DNA from: an uncultured Nocardioides sp.
GTDB lineage: Bacteria; Actinomycetota; Actinomycetes; Propionibacteriales; Nocardioidaceae
Direction of reading: 5' to 3'
NCBI RefSeq assembly: GCF_902805925.1
Contig: NZ_CADCUP010000078.1
Coordinates: 1 to 43,182, forward strand
Length of the DNA: 43,182 nt
The position numbers and the translations under genes were made by a program. Shown here piece by piece: positions 23,120-31,668 of the stretch. Position 1 is the stretch's first letter; each line of letters begins with the position of its first letter. Under the pieces are notes generated by a model. The model was not told the DNA's origin. It did no database searches and saw only the letters and a list, made by a program, of their open reading frames with translations.

Positions 23120-24355
23120 ATGCGCCCCCTCCCGCACGGATCACGTCGGCTGCTGCTCGCCGCCATCACCGCCCTCACGCTGCCCCTGGGACTCTCCCTG
23201 CAGTCACCCACGGCGGCCAGCAGCGTCGTGGTCGACGAGGCCTTCGCAGTGCCGCCGTCGGCGTCGATCACGCTCACCGGTCACGGCTACGGCCACGGGC
23301 ACGGCATGTCGCAGTACGGCGCCGAAGGCGCCGCGCGCGCCGGCCTCGGCTACCGCGACATCGTCGGGTTCTACTACGCCGGCACGGAGTGGGGCACGGC
23401 CTCCGGGCCGATCAAGGTGCTGGTCAGCGCCGACACGACCGACGACGTCGTCGTGCTCGCCCGCCAGGGACTCCGCGTCCGCAGCACCGCGACGCAGGAG
23501 GCGTGGACGCTGCCGGCCAACGGCGCCACCCAGTGGCGGCTCACCGCCGGCCGCAGCGGCAGGACCGTGGTCTCGCACCGCAGCGGCGGCAGCGCCTGGC
23601 GCCGGCTGATGGCCTTCGCCGGCGACGGGGAGTTCTCCGCCAGGAGAGCACCGATCGCCCTGGTCACCCCCACGCGCACCGTCTCCTACCGCGGCCGGCT
23701 CCGTGCCGCCTCGCCCACCCCGGGCAGCCCGGCGCGCGACACCGTGAACGTCGTCGGGCTCGACCGCTACCTGCGCGGCGTCGTGCCGCTGGAGATCCCC
23801 GCGACCTGGAGCCCCGAGGCCGTCAAGGCCCAGGCGGTCGCCGCCCGGTCGTACGCGTCGTACGAGCGGGCGCACCCGCGGGCCGGGCACTACCAGGTCT
23901 GCGACACCACCTCCTGCCAGGTGTACGGCGGCCGGTCGGCCGAGCATCCCGCCTCCGACGAGGCGGTGCGGGCCACCGCCGGCGAGGCGCTGACCGTCGG
24001 CGGGCAGCCGGCGTTCACGCAGTTCGCCTCCAGCAGCGGCGGCTGGACCGCGGCCGGGTCGGTGCCCTACCTCGCCGCCCGGGAGGACCCCTACGACGGC
24101 TGGGCGGGCAACCCCGTGCACACCTGGACCAAGCAGGTCACCGACGCGACCATCGAGGCGGCCTGGCCGCGGGTCGGCAACGTCACCCGGCTCGTCGTCG
24201 AGGCCCGCGACGGCAACGGCGAGTGGGGCGGCCGGGTCGACGACCTCACGATCGTCGGCGCCAAGGGGTCCGTGACCGTCTCCGGCGACGCGGTGCGCTC
24301 GGCCCTGGGACTGCGGTCGACGTGGTTCACGGTCAGCTCCATCACCGCCAGGTAG
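23120..24355 (+). CDS. SpoIID/LytB domain-containing secreted protein
   Basis: This 411-residue protein has a Sec signal peptide (about 1-34: basic start, then LLLAAITALTLPLGLSL). A stretch GHGYGHGHGMSQYGAEGAA (about 53-71) follows, then the SpoIID domain (about 215-330) with VVGLDRYLRGVVPLEIP. In true SpoIID that segment holds the catalytic Glu of the lytic transglycosylase acting on denuded glycan. YQVCDTTSCQVYGG and FASSSGGWT are also typical. It is probably an exported cell-wall enzyme or LytB-like amidase enhancer; sporulation is not implied. AGGA at 23107-23110 may serve as ribosome-binding site. It is transcribed away from pyc. Confidence 0.9.
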   Translation: MRPLPHGSRRLLLAAITALTLPLGLSLQSPTAASSVVVDEAFAVPPSASITLTGHGYGHGHGMSQYGAEGAARAGLGYRDIVGFYYAGTEWGTASGPIKVLVSADTTDDVVVLARQGLRVRSTATQEAWTLPANGATQWRLTAGRSGRTVVSHRSGGSAWRRLMAFAGDGEFSARRAPIALVTPTRTVSYRGRLRAASPTPGSPARDTVNVVGLDRYLRGVVPLEIPATWSPEAVKAQAVAARSYASYERAHPRAGHYQVCDTTSCQVYGGRSAEHPASDEAVRATAGEALTVGGQPAFTQFASSSGGWTAAGSVPYLAAREDPYDGWAGNPVHTWTKQVTDATIEAAWPRVGNVTRLVVEARDGNGEWGGRVDDLTIVGAKGSVTVSGDAVRSALGLRSTWFTVSSITAR

Positions 24356-24360
24356 GCAGC

Positions 24361-24374
24361 GGCGTGGTCCCACG
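24361..24374 (+). terminator. Hairpin after the SpoIID-like gene
   Basis: GCGTG and CACGC pair across GTCC, five bases after the stop codon. A second looser CGCCCC/GGGGCG pairing follows at 24390-24411. No T-run. Confidence 0.45.
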
Positions 24375-24445
24375 CGTCACTCCCGGAACACGCCCCGAAA
24401 CGCGCGGGGGCGGACTACCTACCGGCGTTGCTCGGCCGGACCACG

Positions 24446-24469
24446 TACGGTGGGGGACTGCGAAGGGGG
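24446..24469 (+). promoter_or_regulatory. RTX gene promoter (-10) and ribosome-binding site
   Basis: TACGGT (24446-24451) would place the transcript start about 16 bases before the ATG. AAGGGGG in that short leader provides a ribosome-binding site, so this gene is not leaderless. Confidence 0.5.
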
Positions 24470-24473
24470 CGCC

Positions 24474-25760
24474 ATGAAGAAGCGCATCACTCTCCTGGCC
24501 GGGGTCGTGGCCATCACGACGCTCTGGGGCGCGCCGGGAACGGCCGGCCTCACCACCGGCACAGGACCGTCCACGTCGATCTCCCAGGCAGCCGTCGTGC
24601 AGGCCCGTGCCGCCGAGACCTGCGGTGGCCAGGCAGCCACGATCGTGGGCACCGACGGTCCCGACCGCCTCGTGGGCACCCCCGGTCGCGACGTCGTCTG
24701 GGCCGGCAACGGCGACGACTACGTCGAGGCGCTCGACGGCAGCGACGTCGTCTGTGGCGGTGGCGGGTCCGACACCATCCTCGGTGGCGCCGGCGACGAC
24801 ACGATCTTCGGCGGGGCCGACGCGTTCTGGATCGACGGCCGCGGTGACCACAAGGTCGGCGACGTCATCGACCCGGGCCCGGGCAACGACACGGTCGACC
24901 CCGTGGCCGACCAGCGGCGCAGCCGCGACGAGACGATCCCCGACCGCGTGACCTACGCCACCTCCTCGGTGCCGGTGAAGGTGGACCTCAGCGCCACGGC
25001 CACCACCGGGACCGTCGCCGGCGACGGCACCGACACGATCGGCACCGCCGGCGCCGTGGGCATCATCGGCTCGCAGTTCGCCGACACCCTCAACGGCTCG
25101 CCTCGCGACGACTACCTCGAGGGCGGCGGCGGTGGCGACACCATCAACGGCCTCGGCGGCCACGACGAGGTCTGGGCCGAGGGCCCCGTGCCCGGCGGTG
25201 ACGACGACGACCGGGTCTCCGGCGGCGACGGCAACGACACCCTCCGCAGCTACCGCGGCCGTGACACCCTCACCGGTGGGGGCGGCGTCGACGCGATCTA
25301 CGCCCACTCCGGCCAGGCGGCCGACGTCACCGGCGGGGGCGGCCACGACGCGATCTTCGCCAACGTCGTCCGCGGCGGCACGATGCGGGTCGACGGTGCC
25401 TCGGGCGTCGACGTCCTCACGCTCACCAGCACCTACGGCGACCCGAGCGGCCGTCCGGGCATGAAGGTCGACCTCGCCGCCGGTGTCATCGACGGCCAGG
25501 GTGCCGGCAAGGTGAGCGGCGTCGAGCAGGTGCTCGTCAACGACTACGTCTCCGTGAACTTCACCGGCACCAACTCCGGCGAGCTCGTCGGCCTGGCGCG
25601 GGGCGGCGCGCTGGACGCCCGCCTGAACGGCGGCAAGGACTTCGCCTACGGCAGCTTCTACAACGACAGGATCGACGGCGGCAAGGGCAAGGACTTCGTC
25701 TGGGGCATGGGCGGCCGCGACTCCTGCTCCGCCGCGGAGTCGCGCCGCCTCTGCGAGTAG
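24474..25760 (+). CDS. Secreted RTX-type calcium-binding repeat protein
   Basis: The 428-residue product begins with a signal peptide (MKKR plus a hydrophobic stretch to about residue 25). It then carries several nonapeptide GGxGxDxxx arrays: GGGGSDTILGGAGDDTIFGG near 97, GGGGGDTINGLGGHDE near 215, SGGDGNDTL near 247, and GGKGKDFVWGMGGRD near the end. Such repeats fold as parallel beta rolls that bind calcium outside the cell. Two Cys near the N-terminus (about 50, 94) and two at the C-terminus could form disulfides. No enzyme domain or type I secretion gene is seen, so it is likely Sec-exported and structural or adhesive. The ATG at 24474 is preferred over an upstream GTG because of the ribosome-binding site. 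Confidence 0.9.
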   Translation: MKKRITLLAGVVAITTLWGAPGTAGLTTGTGPSTSISQAAVVQARAAETCGGQAATIVGTDGPDRLVGTPGRDVVWAGNGDDYVEALDGSDVVCGGGGSDTILGGAGDDTIFGGADAFWIDGRGDHKVGDVIDPGPGNDTVDPVADQRRSRDETIPDRVTYATSSVPVKVDLSATATTGTVAGDGTDTIGTAGAVGIIGSQFADTLNGSPRDDYLEGGGGGDTINGLGGHDEVWAEGPVPGGDDDDRVSGGDGNDTLRSYRGRDTLTGGGGVDAIYAHSGQAADVTGGGGHDAIFANVVRGGTMRVDGASGVDVLTLTSTYGDPSGRPGMKVDLAAGVIDGQGAGKVSGVEQVLVNDYVSVNFTGTNSGELVGLARGGALDARLNGGKDFAYGSFYNDRIDGGKGKDFVWGMGGRDSCSAAESRRLCE

Positions 25761-25781
25761 GCCGCCGGCCGTCGTCGACGG

Positions 25782-25865
25782 TTCATCATGGTATGCAGCC
25801 GAACCAGCGCTTCCCATGGCTTGCACGCCGTGGGAGGTCCCGATTCACCGACATACCATGATGAA
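25782..25865. repeat. 84-bp nested inverted repeat with 14-bp perfect AT-rich termini
   Basis: TTCATCATGGTATG (25782-25795) and CATACCATGATGAA (25852-25865) are perfect reverse complements. Within the 56-base interior, CTTCCCATGGC and GCCGTGGGAGG form an 11-bp stem with G-U pairs in plus-strand RNA. It sits between the convergent RTX and carboxylase genes and is much less GC-rich than its surroundings. It may be a bidirectional terminator or a miniature mobile element; no target-site duplication or transposase is visible. Confidence 0.7.
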
Positions 25866-25878
25866 GCAGCAGCGGTCA

Positions 25879-25895
25879 GGGGGCCGGACGCCCCC
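25879..25895 (-). terminator. Hairpin after acyl-CoA carboxylase alpha
   Basis: GGGGGC and GCCCCC pair across a 5-base loop, starting three bases after the stop codon at 25899. No T-run. Confidence 0.55.
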
Positions 25896-25898
25896 AGC

Positions 25899-27671
25899 TC
25901 AGTCCTTGAGCTCGCAGATGACCGCGCCGTTGGCGACGGTGGCGCCGACCTCGGCCCGCAGGCCGGTGACGGTGCCGGACTTGTGGGCCTTGAGCGGCTG
26001 CTCCATCTTCATGGCCTCCATGACCACCACGACGTCACCCTCGGCGAGCTGCTGACCCTCCTCGACGGCGACCTTGACGATGGTGCCCTGCATGGGGCTG
26101 GTCACGGCGTCGCCGGAGGCCGCGGCGCCGGCCTTCTTGCCGGCCGCGCGCTTGGGCTTCCGCGCGCCGCCGGCGGCACCGCCGCCGATGCTGCCGAGCC
26201 CGCCGGGCAGGACGACCTCGAGGCGACGCCCGCCGACCTCGACGGTCACCTTCTGGCGCTCCACCGGCTCCTCGGCCTCGGCCGAGTCGCCGGCGTACGG
26301 CGCGATCTGATTGTCGAACTCCGTCTCGATCCACGACGTGTAGACCGAGAAGGTCTCGCCGTCGCCGACGAACGCGGGGTCGGAGACGACCGCGGCGTGG
26401 AACGGGACCACGGTCGGCATGCCGTCGACGACGAACTCCGCGAGGGCGCGCCGCGAGCGCTCCAGCGCCTGGGTGCGGTCGCGGCCGGAGACGACGAGCT
26501 TGGCGATGAGGGAGTCGAAGGAGCCCGGGATCGTCTCGCCGGCGACGTACCCTCCATCGACGCGGACGCCCGGGCCGCTCGGCGGCGCCCAGGCGGAGAG
26601 GGTGCCCGGGGCGGGCATGAAGTTGCGCCCGCCGTCCTCGGCGTTGATGCGGAACTCGATGGAGTGGCCGCGGACCTCCGGGTCGTCGTACCCGAGCTCC
26701 TCACCGGCGGCGATGCGGAACATCTCGCGGACGAGGTCGATGCCGGTGACCTCCTCGCTGACCGGGTGCTCGACCTGCAGGCGGGTGTTGACCTCGAGGA
26801 ACGAGATGGTGCCGTCCTGCCCGACGAGGAACTCGCAGGTGCCGGCGCCGACGTAGCCGGCCTCCTTGAGGATCGCCTTGGAGGAGTCGTAGAGCGTGGT
26901 CAGCTGCTCCGCGGAGAGGTACGGCGCGGGCGCCTCCTCCACGAGCTTCTGGTGGCGGCGCTGCAGCGAGCAGTCGCGGGTGGAGACCACCACGACGTTG
27001 CCGTGCTGGTCGGCCAGGCACTGCGTCTCGACGTGGCGCGGCCGGTCGAGGTAGCGCTCCACGAAGCACTCGCCGCGGCCGAAGGCGGTGACGGCCTCGC
27101 GGACGGCCGACTCGAACGCGTCGGCGACCTCCGACATCTCGCGGGCGACCTTGAGGCCGCGGCCACCGCCGCCGAACGCCGCCTTGATCGCGATGGGGAG
27201 CCCGTTCTCCTCCGCAAAGGCGACCACCTCGTCGGCGTTCGCGACCGGGTCCTTGGTGCCGGCGACGAGCGGGGCGCCGACCTTCTGGGCGATGTGCCGG
27301 GCCTGCACCTTGTCGCCGAGCGCGTCGATCGCAGCCGGCGGCGGGCCGATCCAGACGAGTCCGGCGTCGATCACCGCCTGGGCGAACGCGGAGTTCTCGG
27401 CGAGGAAGCCGTAGCCCGGGTGCACCGAGTCGGCACCGGCGTCGGTGGCCGCCCTCACGATCTTCTCGATGTCGAGGTAGGACTCGGCCGGGGTGGCCCC
27501 GCCCAGGGAGTACGCCTCGTCGGCCAGCCGCACGAACTGCGCGTCCCGGTCGGGGTCGGCGTAGACCGCCACGGAGCCGATCCCGGCGTCCCTGCAGGCG
27601 CGGACCACACGCACCGCGATCTCGCCCCGGTTGGCGACGAGGACCTTCTCGAGCGGCTTGATGTCAGGCAC
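25899..27671 (-). CDS. Acyl-CoA carboxylase alpha chain (biotin carboxylase + BCCP), AccA3 type
   Basis: The alpha chain carboxylates its own biotin using ATP and bicarbonate, then hands the carboxyl to a beta chain to make malonyl- or methylmalonyl-CoA. The 590-residue product has the biotin carboxylase domain about 1-450 ([39 protein letters not shown]). An Ala/Gly/Lys-rich linker follows near 505-520, then a C-terminal biotinyl domain with MEAMKM and biotin-acceptor Lys555. GTG is the start, six bases after a -10-like TAAGGT. Its probable beta and epsilon partners are encoded at 36100-37919 on the same strand, separated by about 8 kb of other genes. Confidence 0.95.
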   Translation of the reverse strand: MPDIKPLEKVLVANRGEIAVRVVRACRDAGIGSVAVYADPDRDAQFVRLADEAYSLGGATPAESYLDIEKIVRAATDAGADSVHPGYGFLAENSAFAQAVIDAGLVWIGPPPAAIDALGDKVQARHIAQKVGAPLVAGTKDPVANADEVVAFAEENGLPIAIKAAFGGGGRGLKVAREMSEVADAFESAVREAVTAFGRGECFVERYLDRPRHVETQCLADQHGNVVVVSTRDCSLQRRHQKLVEEAPAPYLSAEQLTTLYDSSKAILKEAGYVGAGTCEFLVGQDGTISFLEVNTRLQVEHPVSEEVTGIDLVREMFRIAAGEELGYDDPEVRGHSIEFRINAEDGGRNFMPAPGTLSAWAPPSGPGVRVDGGYVAGETIPGSFDSLIAKLVVSGRDRTQALERSRRALAEFVVDGMPTVVPFHAAVVSDPAFVGDGETFSVYTSWIETEFDNQIAPYAGDSAEAEEPVERQKVTVEVGGRRLEVVLPGGLGSIGGGAAGGARKPKRAAGKKAGAAASGDAVTSPMQGTIVKVAVEEGQQLAEGDVVVVMEAMKMEQPLKAHKSGTVTGLRAEVGATVANGAVICELKD

Positions 27672-27683
27672 GGAGCGACCTTA
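27672..27683 (-). promoter_or_regulatory. AccA leaderless promoter (-10)
   Basis: TAAGGT (27678-27683, minus strand), six bases, then GTG at 27671. Confidence 0.55.
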
Positions 27684-27724
27684 TCGCCCGCCGGCCCCGT
27701 GACCGCCCGAGACCCGTCCCGGGT

Positions 27725-27742
27725 GGTTAGCGATCGTTAACC
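27725..27742. promoter_or_regulatory. Palindromic operator before the acyl-CoA dehydrogenase gene
   Basis: GGTTAGCGATCGTTAACC is an 18-bp near-perfect palindrome (one mismatched pair). It lies eight bases upstream of the -10 TAGCAT, where the -35 should be. Palindromes of this TTAnCGnnCGnTAA form are typical TetR-family operators in actinobacterial lipid genes. No TetR gene is in the window. It may also affect the divergent carboxylase promoter, 42 bases away. Confidence 0.65.
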
Positions 27743-27750
27743 TCTCCGGC

Positions 27751-27762
27751 TAGCATGGCGGC
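27751..27762 (+). promoter_or_regulatory. Acyl-CoA dehydrogenase leaderless promoter (-10)
   Basis: TAGCAT (27751-27756), six bases, then the ATG at 27763. Confidence 0.6.
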
Positions 27763-28977
27763 ATGGCCTACGAGTTGTCGCCCGAGCACGAGATGTTCCG
27801 CCGCAGCGTCCGCGAGTTCGCGGAGGCCGAGATCGCGCCGTACGCCGCGCAGTGGGACCGCGAGCACCACTTCCCGACCGACGTCGTGCAGAAGATGGGC
27901 AAGCTGGGCCTGATGGGGCTCACCGCCCCCGAGGAGTACGGCGGCTCCGGCCTGGCCGGCGAGGACGGCGGCTTCACCAGCCTCTGCCTGGCCATCGAGG
28001 AGGTGGGCCGGGTCGACCAGTCGATGGGCATCACGCTGGAGGCGGCGGTCGGCCTGGGCATCAACCCGATCCTCACCTTCGGCTCCGAGGAGCAGAGGCA
28101 GACATGGCTGCCCGAGCTGGTGAGCGGTGACAAGATCGCCGGCTTCGGGCTCACCGAGCCCGGTGCCGGCTCGGACGCGGGCGCCACCCGCACCAAGGCG
28201 GTGCTCGTGGACGGCGAGTGGGTCGTCAACGGCGCCAAGCAGTTCATCACGAACTCCGGCTCCGACATGACCAGCGTCGTCGCCGTGACCGCACGCACCG
28301 GAGAGCGACCAGGCACCTCCGCCGAGGGCGGCGGCAAGCCCGAGATCAGCGCGATCCTGGTGCCCAGCGGCACGCCCGGCTTCACCGCCGAGAAGGCCTA
28401 CGACAAGCTCGGCTGGCACGCCTCCGACACCCACCCGCTGAGCTTCGAGGACGTGCGCGTCCCGGAGGGGAACCTCCTCGGTGGCCGCGGCCGCGGCTAC
28501 GCCCAGTTCCTCGCCACCCTCGACGACGGCCGGGTCGCCATCGCCGCGCTCGCGGTCGGCTGCATCCAGGCCTGCCTGGACCTCTCGCTGCAGTACGCCG
28601 GCGAGCGGCACACCTCCCAGGGCCCCATCGGTCGCAAGCAGGGCGTCGCGTTCCAGATCTCCGACCTCCAGGTGATGCTCGACGCCTCGCGGCTGCTGAC
28701 CTACAAGGCCGCGCACCTCAAGGACCGGATGGACGCCGGCCAGTCGGTCACCACCCGCGAGTTCAAGCAGGCAGCGGCCGTCGCGAAGCTCTACGCCACG
28801 GAGTCGGCCGTCACCGCGACCCGCATCGCCACGCAGGTCTTCGGGGGCTACGGCTTCATGGAGGAGTACCCCGTGGCGCGCTTCTACCGCGACGCCAAGG
28901 TGCTCGAGATCGGCGAGGGCACCTCCGAGGTGCAGCGCATGCTCATCGCCCGCGGGCTCGGCCTGCCGGTCGAGTAG
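27763..28977 (+). CDS. Acyl-CoA dehydrogenase (FadE25-like)
   Basis: This 404-residue FAD enzyme introduces a trans-2 double bond into an acyl-CoA in fatty acid or branched-chain acid breakdown. It shows the FAD/substrate motif FGLTEPGAGSDAG (about 127-139), the YEEYGG-like EEYGGSGLAGED near 56, QVFGGYGFMEEYPVARFYRD near the end, and the catalytic Glu385 in GEGTSEVQR. In M. tuberculosis the homologue FadE25 also lies near purE, purK and the accD5 cluster. Chain-length specificity cannot be read. A TetR-type palindrome overlaps its promoter, so it is probably induced by an acyl-CoA or related ligand. It is divergent from the carboxylase alpha gene. Confidence 0.95.
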   Translation: MAYELSPEHEMFRRSVREFAEAEIAPYAAQWDREHHFPTDVVQKMGKLGLMGLTAPEEYGGSGLAGEDGGFTSLCLAIEEVGRVDQSMGITLEAAVGLGINPILTFGSEEQRQTWLPELVSGDKIAGFGLTEPGAGSDAGATRTKAVLVDGEWVVNGAKQFITNSGSDMTSVVAVTARTGERPGTSAEGGGKPEISAILVPSGTPGFTAEKAYDKLGWHASDTHPLSFEDVRVPEGNLLGGRGRGYAQFLATLDDGRVAIAALAVGCIQACLDLSLQYAGERHTSQGPIGRKQGVAFQISDLQVMLDASRLLTYKAAHLKDRMDAGQSVTTREFKQAAAVAKLYATESAVTATRIATQVFGGYGFMEEYPVARFYRDAKVLEIGEGTSEVQRMLIARGLGLPVE

Positions 28978-28982
28978 CCCGG

Positions 28983-29014
28983 GGCCCGGCTTCCTCGGAC
29001 TCGGCCGCCGGGCC
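28983..29014. terminator. Bidirectional hairpin between convergent genes
   Basis: GGCCCGGC (28983-28990) and GCCGGGCC (29007-29014) form a perfect 8-bp stem between the acyl-CoA dehydrogenase stop and the convergent VTT-domain gene. Confidence 0.55.
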
Positions 29015-29024
29015 GGCGCCGGTC

Positions 29025-29483
29025 TCAGCCGAACAGGTCGAACAGTGACGTCGCTGCGGCGGCCACGATCCAGAAGCGCAGGAACCGCCCCACCAGGCCG
29101 GTGACCAGGAAGACCACGATGTTCGCCCGCAGGACGCCGGCCAGCGCCGCCATCACGGCGTACGGCGGGAACCCGGCCCAGGCGGACACGAAGAGCAGCA
29201 GCGCGGTGAACCACGGGCGCCCCTGCGTGCGGGCCTGCCACTTGTCCATGCTGGCGCGGGTCTTCGGCCGCTCCATCTTGCGGTTGATGTAGGGCAGCCT
29301 CTCGGCGTGGGCGCCGGCGTAGTACCAGAGCACCTTGCCGACCATCTGGCCCACGGCCGCCACGGCCGCGATGAGCAGCGGGGGGTGGCTCCTGGCCGCC
29401 ACCGCGACGTAGGCCTCCGCGTTGAGGATCGGGACGAGCGCCGAGCCGAACGAGAACAGGAACGTCCCGATCAGCAGGTTCAC
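29025..29483 (-). CDS. VTT-domain (DedA/YqaA-like) membrane protein
   Basis: This 152-residue integral membrane protein has hydrophobic segments near 1-20, 35-55, 95-115 and 120-145, and resembles YqaA/VTT-domain proteins (LLFVSAWAGFPPYAVMAALAG, LVGRFLRFW). VTT-fold proteins such as DedA have been implicated in membrane lipid flipping; a role with the adjacent phospholipid synthase is plausible but inferred. The GTG at 29483 overlaps the stop of the CDP-alcohol phosphatidyltransferase gene by four bases (GTGA), so the two are coupled. Confidence 0.8.
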   Translation of the reverse strand: MNLLIGTFLFSFGSALVPILNAEAYVAVAARSHPPLLIAAVAAVGQMVGKVLWYYAGAHAERLPYINRKMERPKTRASMDKWQARTQGRPWFTALLLFVSAWAGFPPYAVMAALAGVLRANIVVFLVTGLVGRFLRFWIVAAAATSLFDLFG

Positions 29484-30088
29484 GCGCTGACTCGCTCCGG
29501 CACCGGCAGCCGCAGCTTCATGAGCCAGCCGAGCGAGACGCACTTGAGCACCAGCAGCGCCGTGGCGATCGCCAGGCCCAGCCACATCCAGCCGGTGACC
29601 AGCAGCAGCACCGCGAAGAGCGCGGAGTTGGTGGCCTTTCCGGGCTTGGACCAGTTCCACAGCCACAGGCGCCGGTCGACCTCATAGAAGTAGTTGGGGC
29701 TGCGGATCGGCCAGGCGAGGAACGCGATCGAGAGGAAGCAGTCGATGACCATGAACTCGGCGAGGTAGACGAAGATGGCCGGCGACAGGTGCGGCTCCAA
29801 CCAGGCGAGCCCGATGTAGAAGGCCGCGGCGCAGAACCGGTCGCTGAAGATGTCCATCACCGCGCCGATGCGGGTCTCCTCGTCGCGCACCCGCGCCACG
29901 AAGCCGTCGAGCATGTCGCCGACCCAGTAGACGACCAGCGCGACGACCAGCAGGGTCAGGTCACCGTCGTACGCCGCCCAGGCCGCGAGGGTGACCGAGA
30001 TCGCCGTGCGCACGAAGGTCACCACCGTGGCCGACGTCCAGAGCCGCTCGGCGCTCGCGTCGGCGGCGGTCTGCCTCGTCGCCCCCAT
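29480..30088 (-). CDS. CDP-alcohol phosphatidyltransferase family protein
   Basis: Enzymes of this family join a CDP-linked lipid to an alcohol such as glycerol phosphate or inositol phosphate in the membrane. The 202-residue product has several membrane helices and the full signature D-G-x2-A-R-x8-G-x3-D-x3-D: Asp61, Gly62, Ala65, Arg66, Gly75, Asp79, Asp83. The alcohol is not predictable, although the C-terminal VDRRLWLWNWSKPGK region is not typical of PgsA. The ATG at 30088 lies seven bases after a -10-like TAGCCT. It is followed by the overlapping VTT-domain gene. Confidence 0.9.
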   Translation of the reverse strand: MGATRQTAADASAERLWTSATVVTFVRTAISVTLAAWAAYDGDLTLLVVALVVYWVGDMLDGFVARVRDEETRIGAVMDIFSDRFCAAAFYIGLAWLEPHLSPAIFVYLAEFMVIDCFLSIAFLAWPIRSPNYFYEVDRRLWLWNWSKPGKATNSALFAVLLLVTGWMWLGLAIATALLVLKCVSLGWLMKLRLPVPERVSA

Positions 30089-30101
30089 GCTGGCGAGGCT
30101 A
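30089..30101 (-). promoter_or_regulatory. CDP-alcohol phosphatidyltransferase leaderless promoter (-10)
   Basis: TAGCCT (30096-30101, minus strand), seven bases, then ATG at 30088. Confidence 0.55.
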
Positions 30102-30139
30102 CCGGTCCGGGGGTTCTCGACAGCGCAGGTGGCACGCGG

Positions 30140-30151
30140 CACAGTGGGGCC
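30140..30151 (+). promoter_or_regulatory. tctCBA-usp leaderless promoter (-10)
   Basis: CACAGT (30140-30145) lies six bases before the GTG at 30152. It departs from TAnnnT at the first base, like the AKR2 -10. Confidence 0.4.
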
Positions 30152-31153
30152 GTGCGGAATGCTCCGGGACACGGGATCGCGAGATGGTCGGCGGGCGCTG
30201 TCGCAGCGCTGCTGCTGGTGCCCCTGTCCGCGTGCGGGGTGACCCGCGGTGCCGACTCCCGCGACCTGCTGATGATCATCCCCAACAGCCCCGGCGGCGG
30301 CTACGACCAGACGGGCCGCGCCGCGGTGGCCGCGATGGAGGCCAACGAGGTCACGGGCGGCTCCTTCACCGTCGACAACGTCATCGGCGCGGGCGGGGCA
30401 GCGGCGATGACCGAGCTGATCGGCGACGCCGGCGACGAGCGGACGGTGATGACCGTCGGCCTCGGCGTGGTGGGCTCGACGTACTCCTTCGCCAGCTCCT
30501 ACAACCCCCTGGACGCGACCCCGCTGGCCCAGCTGATGAGCGAGCCCGAGGGGATCCTGGTGCCGGCCGACTCGCCGTACCAGACGGTGGAGGACTTCGT
30601 GGAGGCGTGGACGGCCGATCCCGGCTCGCTGGCGATCGGCGGCGGCTCCTCGCCGGGAGGGCCCGACCACCTCTTCCCGATGCAGCTCGCGGCCGAGGTC
30701 GGGATCGACCCCCGCGACGTCAACTACGTCTCCTACGACGGCGGCGGCCCGCTGACCAGCGCGCTGCTGGGCGCGAAGATCGACGCCGGCTTCTCCGGGC
30801 CGGCGGAGTTCCTGGGCAGCATCGAGGACGGCGAGCTGCGGATGCTGGCGGTGTCGGGGGAGGAGCGGTCCCCGCAGGAGGCCTTCGCCGAGGTGCCGAC
30901 GCTCACCGAGTCGGGCATCGACCTGGTCTTCCTCAACTGGCGGGGCCTGCTCGCCCCTCCCGACATCTCCGAGGAGCGCCGCGACGAGCTGATCGGCTAC
31001 CTGGAGACGATGCACGAGACCGAGGAGTGGCAGGGGGAGCTGACGGCCAACGGCTGGACCGACGACTTCATCACCGGCGACGAGTTCGGCGACTTCCTGC
31101 AGGAGCAGGACCAGCGCGTCGCCGGCACCCTCGAGGAGCTGGGTCTGATCTGA
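30152..31153 (+). CDS. tctC: Tripartite tricarboxylate transporter substrate-binding lipoprotein
   Basis: TctC captures a carboxylate outside the membrane and delivers it to TctAB. The 333-residue product begins with a lipoprotein signal ending in the lipobox LSACG (lipidated Cys28). The Bug/TctC fold follows: [15 protein letters not shown] (about 42-56) with the ligand-binding loop, [24 protein letters not shown], and [12 protein letters not shown]. The ligand is unknown; the TTT family carries citrate, other di- and tricarboxylates and some aromatic acids. The GTG at 30152 is preferred because a -10-like hexamer precedes it. Its stop overlaps the tctB start (TGATG). Confidence 0.9.
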   Translation: MRNAPGHGIARWSAGAVAALLLVPLSACGVTRGADSRDLLMIIPNSPGGGYDQTGRAAVAAMEANEVTGGSFTVDNVIGAGGAAAMTELIGDAGDERTVMTVGLGVVGSTYSFASSYNPLDATPLAQLMSEPEGILVPADSPYQTVEDFVEAWTADPGSLAIGGGSSPGGPDHLFPMQLAAEVGIDPRDVNYVSYDGGGPLTSALLGAKIDAGFSGPAEFLGSIEDGELRMLAVSGEERSPQEAFAEVPTLTESGIDLVFLNWRGLLAPPDISEERRDELIGYLETMHETEEWQGELTANGWTDDFITGDEFGDFLQEQDQRVAGTLEELGLI

Positions 31154-31668
31154 TGGCCGATGCACTCACGCCCCGGGGCCCCGCGCCGGTCCAGGTCGAC
31201 CGGGGACAGTACCTCCTCGCGGGAGCCCTCGCGGTCGTGGGCGTCTACACCGTGATCGACGCACGCGGGCTGAACGTCGGCTTCGGCGACCCGGTCGGGC
31301 CGCGGGTCTTCCCCTACGTCATCGGCGTCGGCATGGTCGTGCTCGCGGTGCTGCTGGCCCTGGCCACCGCCCGCGGCGACGTGGCACAGGGCGAGGAGGG
31401 CGAGGACATCGACCTCACCAGCCCGCCCGACTGGGTCACCGTCGGCAAGCTCGTCGGCATCCTGGTGCTCAACCTGCTGCTCGTGAACATCATCGGCTGG
31501 GCGGTCACGGGGGCGCTGCTCTTCGCCGGCTGCGCCTGGGCGCTCGGGTCGCGCACGCTGGTGCGCGACCTCCTCGTCGGTGTGGTGCTCTCGGTGGGCA
31601 GCTGGTACGGCTTCTACGTCGGCCTGGACGTGCCCCTCGCGCCCGGCATCCTGGACGGCATCCTGTGA
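31153..31668 (+). CDS. tctB: Tripartite tricarboxylate transporter small membrane subunit
   Basis: This 171-residue protein has four predicted membrane helices (about 20-37, 52-70, 96-113, 116-132, with a further weak one near 140) and the family start [22 protein letters not shown] followed by [13 protein letters not shown]. It is the small four-helix partner of TctA. The ATG overlaps the tctC stop by one base and its own stop overlaps the tctA start in the same way, so all three subunits are translationally coupled. Confidence 0.9.
   Translation: MADALTPRGPAPVQVDRGQYLLAGALAVVGVYTVIDARGLNVGFGDPVGPRVFPYVIGVGMVVLAVLLALATARGDVAQGEEGEDIDLTSPPDWVTVGKLVGILVLNLLLVNIIGWAVTGALLFAGCAWALGSRTLVRDLLVGVVLSVGSWYGFYVGLDVPLAPGILDGIL

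Noticed and set aside
19956..23609. Very long plus-strand open frame opposite pyruvate carboxylase
   Set aside because: In DNA this GC-rich, frames opposite real genes stay open by codon bias. The product is low-complexity Arg/Gly/Val/His-rich, and the minus strand encodes an intact pyruvate carboxylase.
23120..24355. SpoIID-like gene as evidence of endospore formation
   Set aside because: SpoIID/LytB domains are common in non-sporulating actinobacteria as cell-wall enzymes and no other sporulation gene is present.
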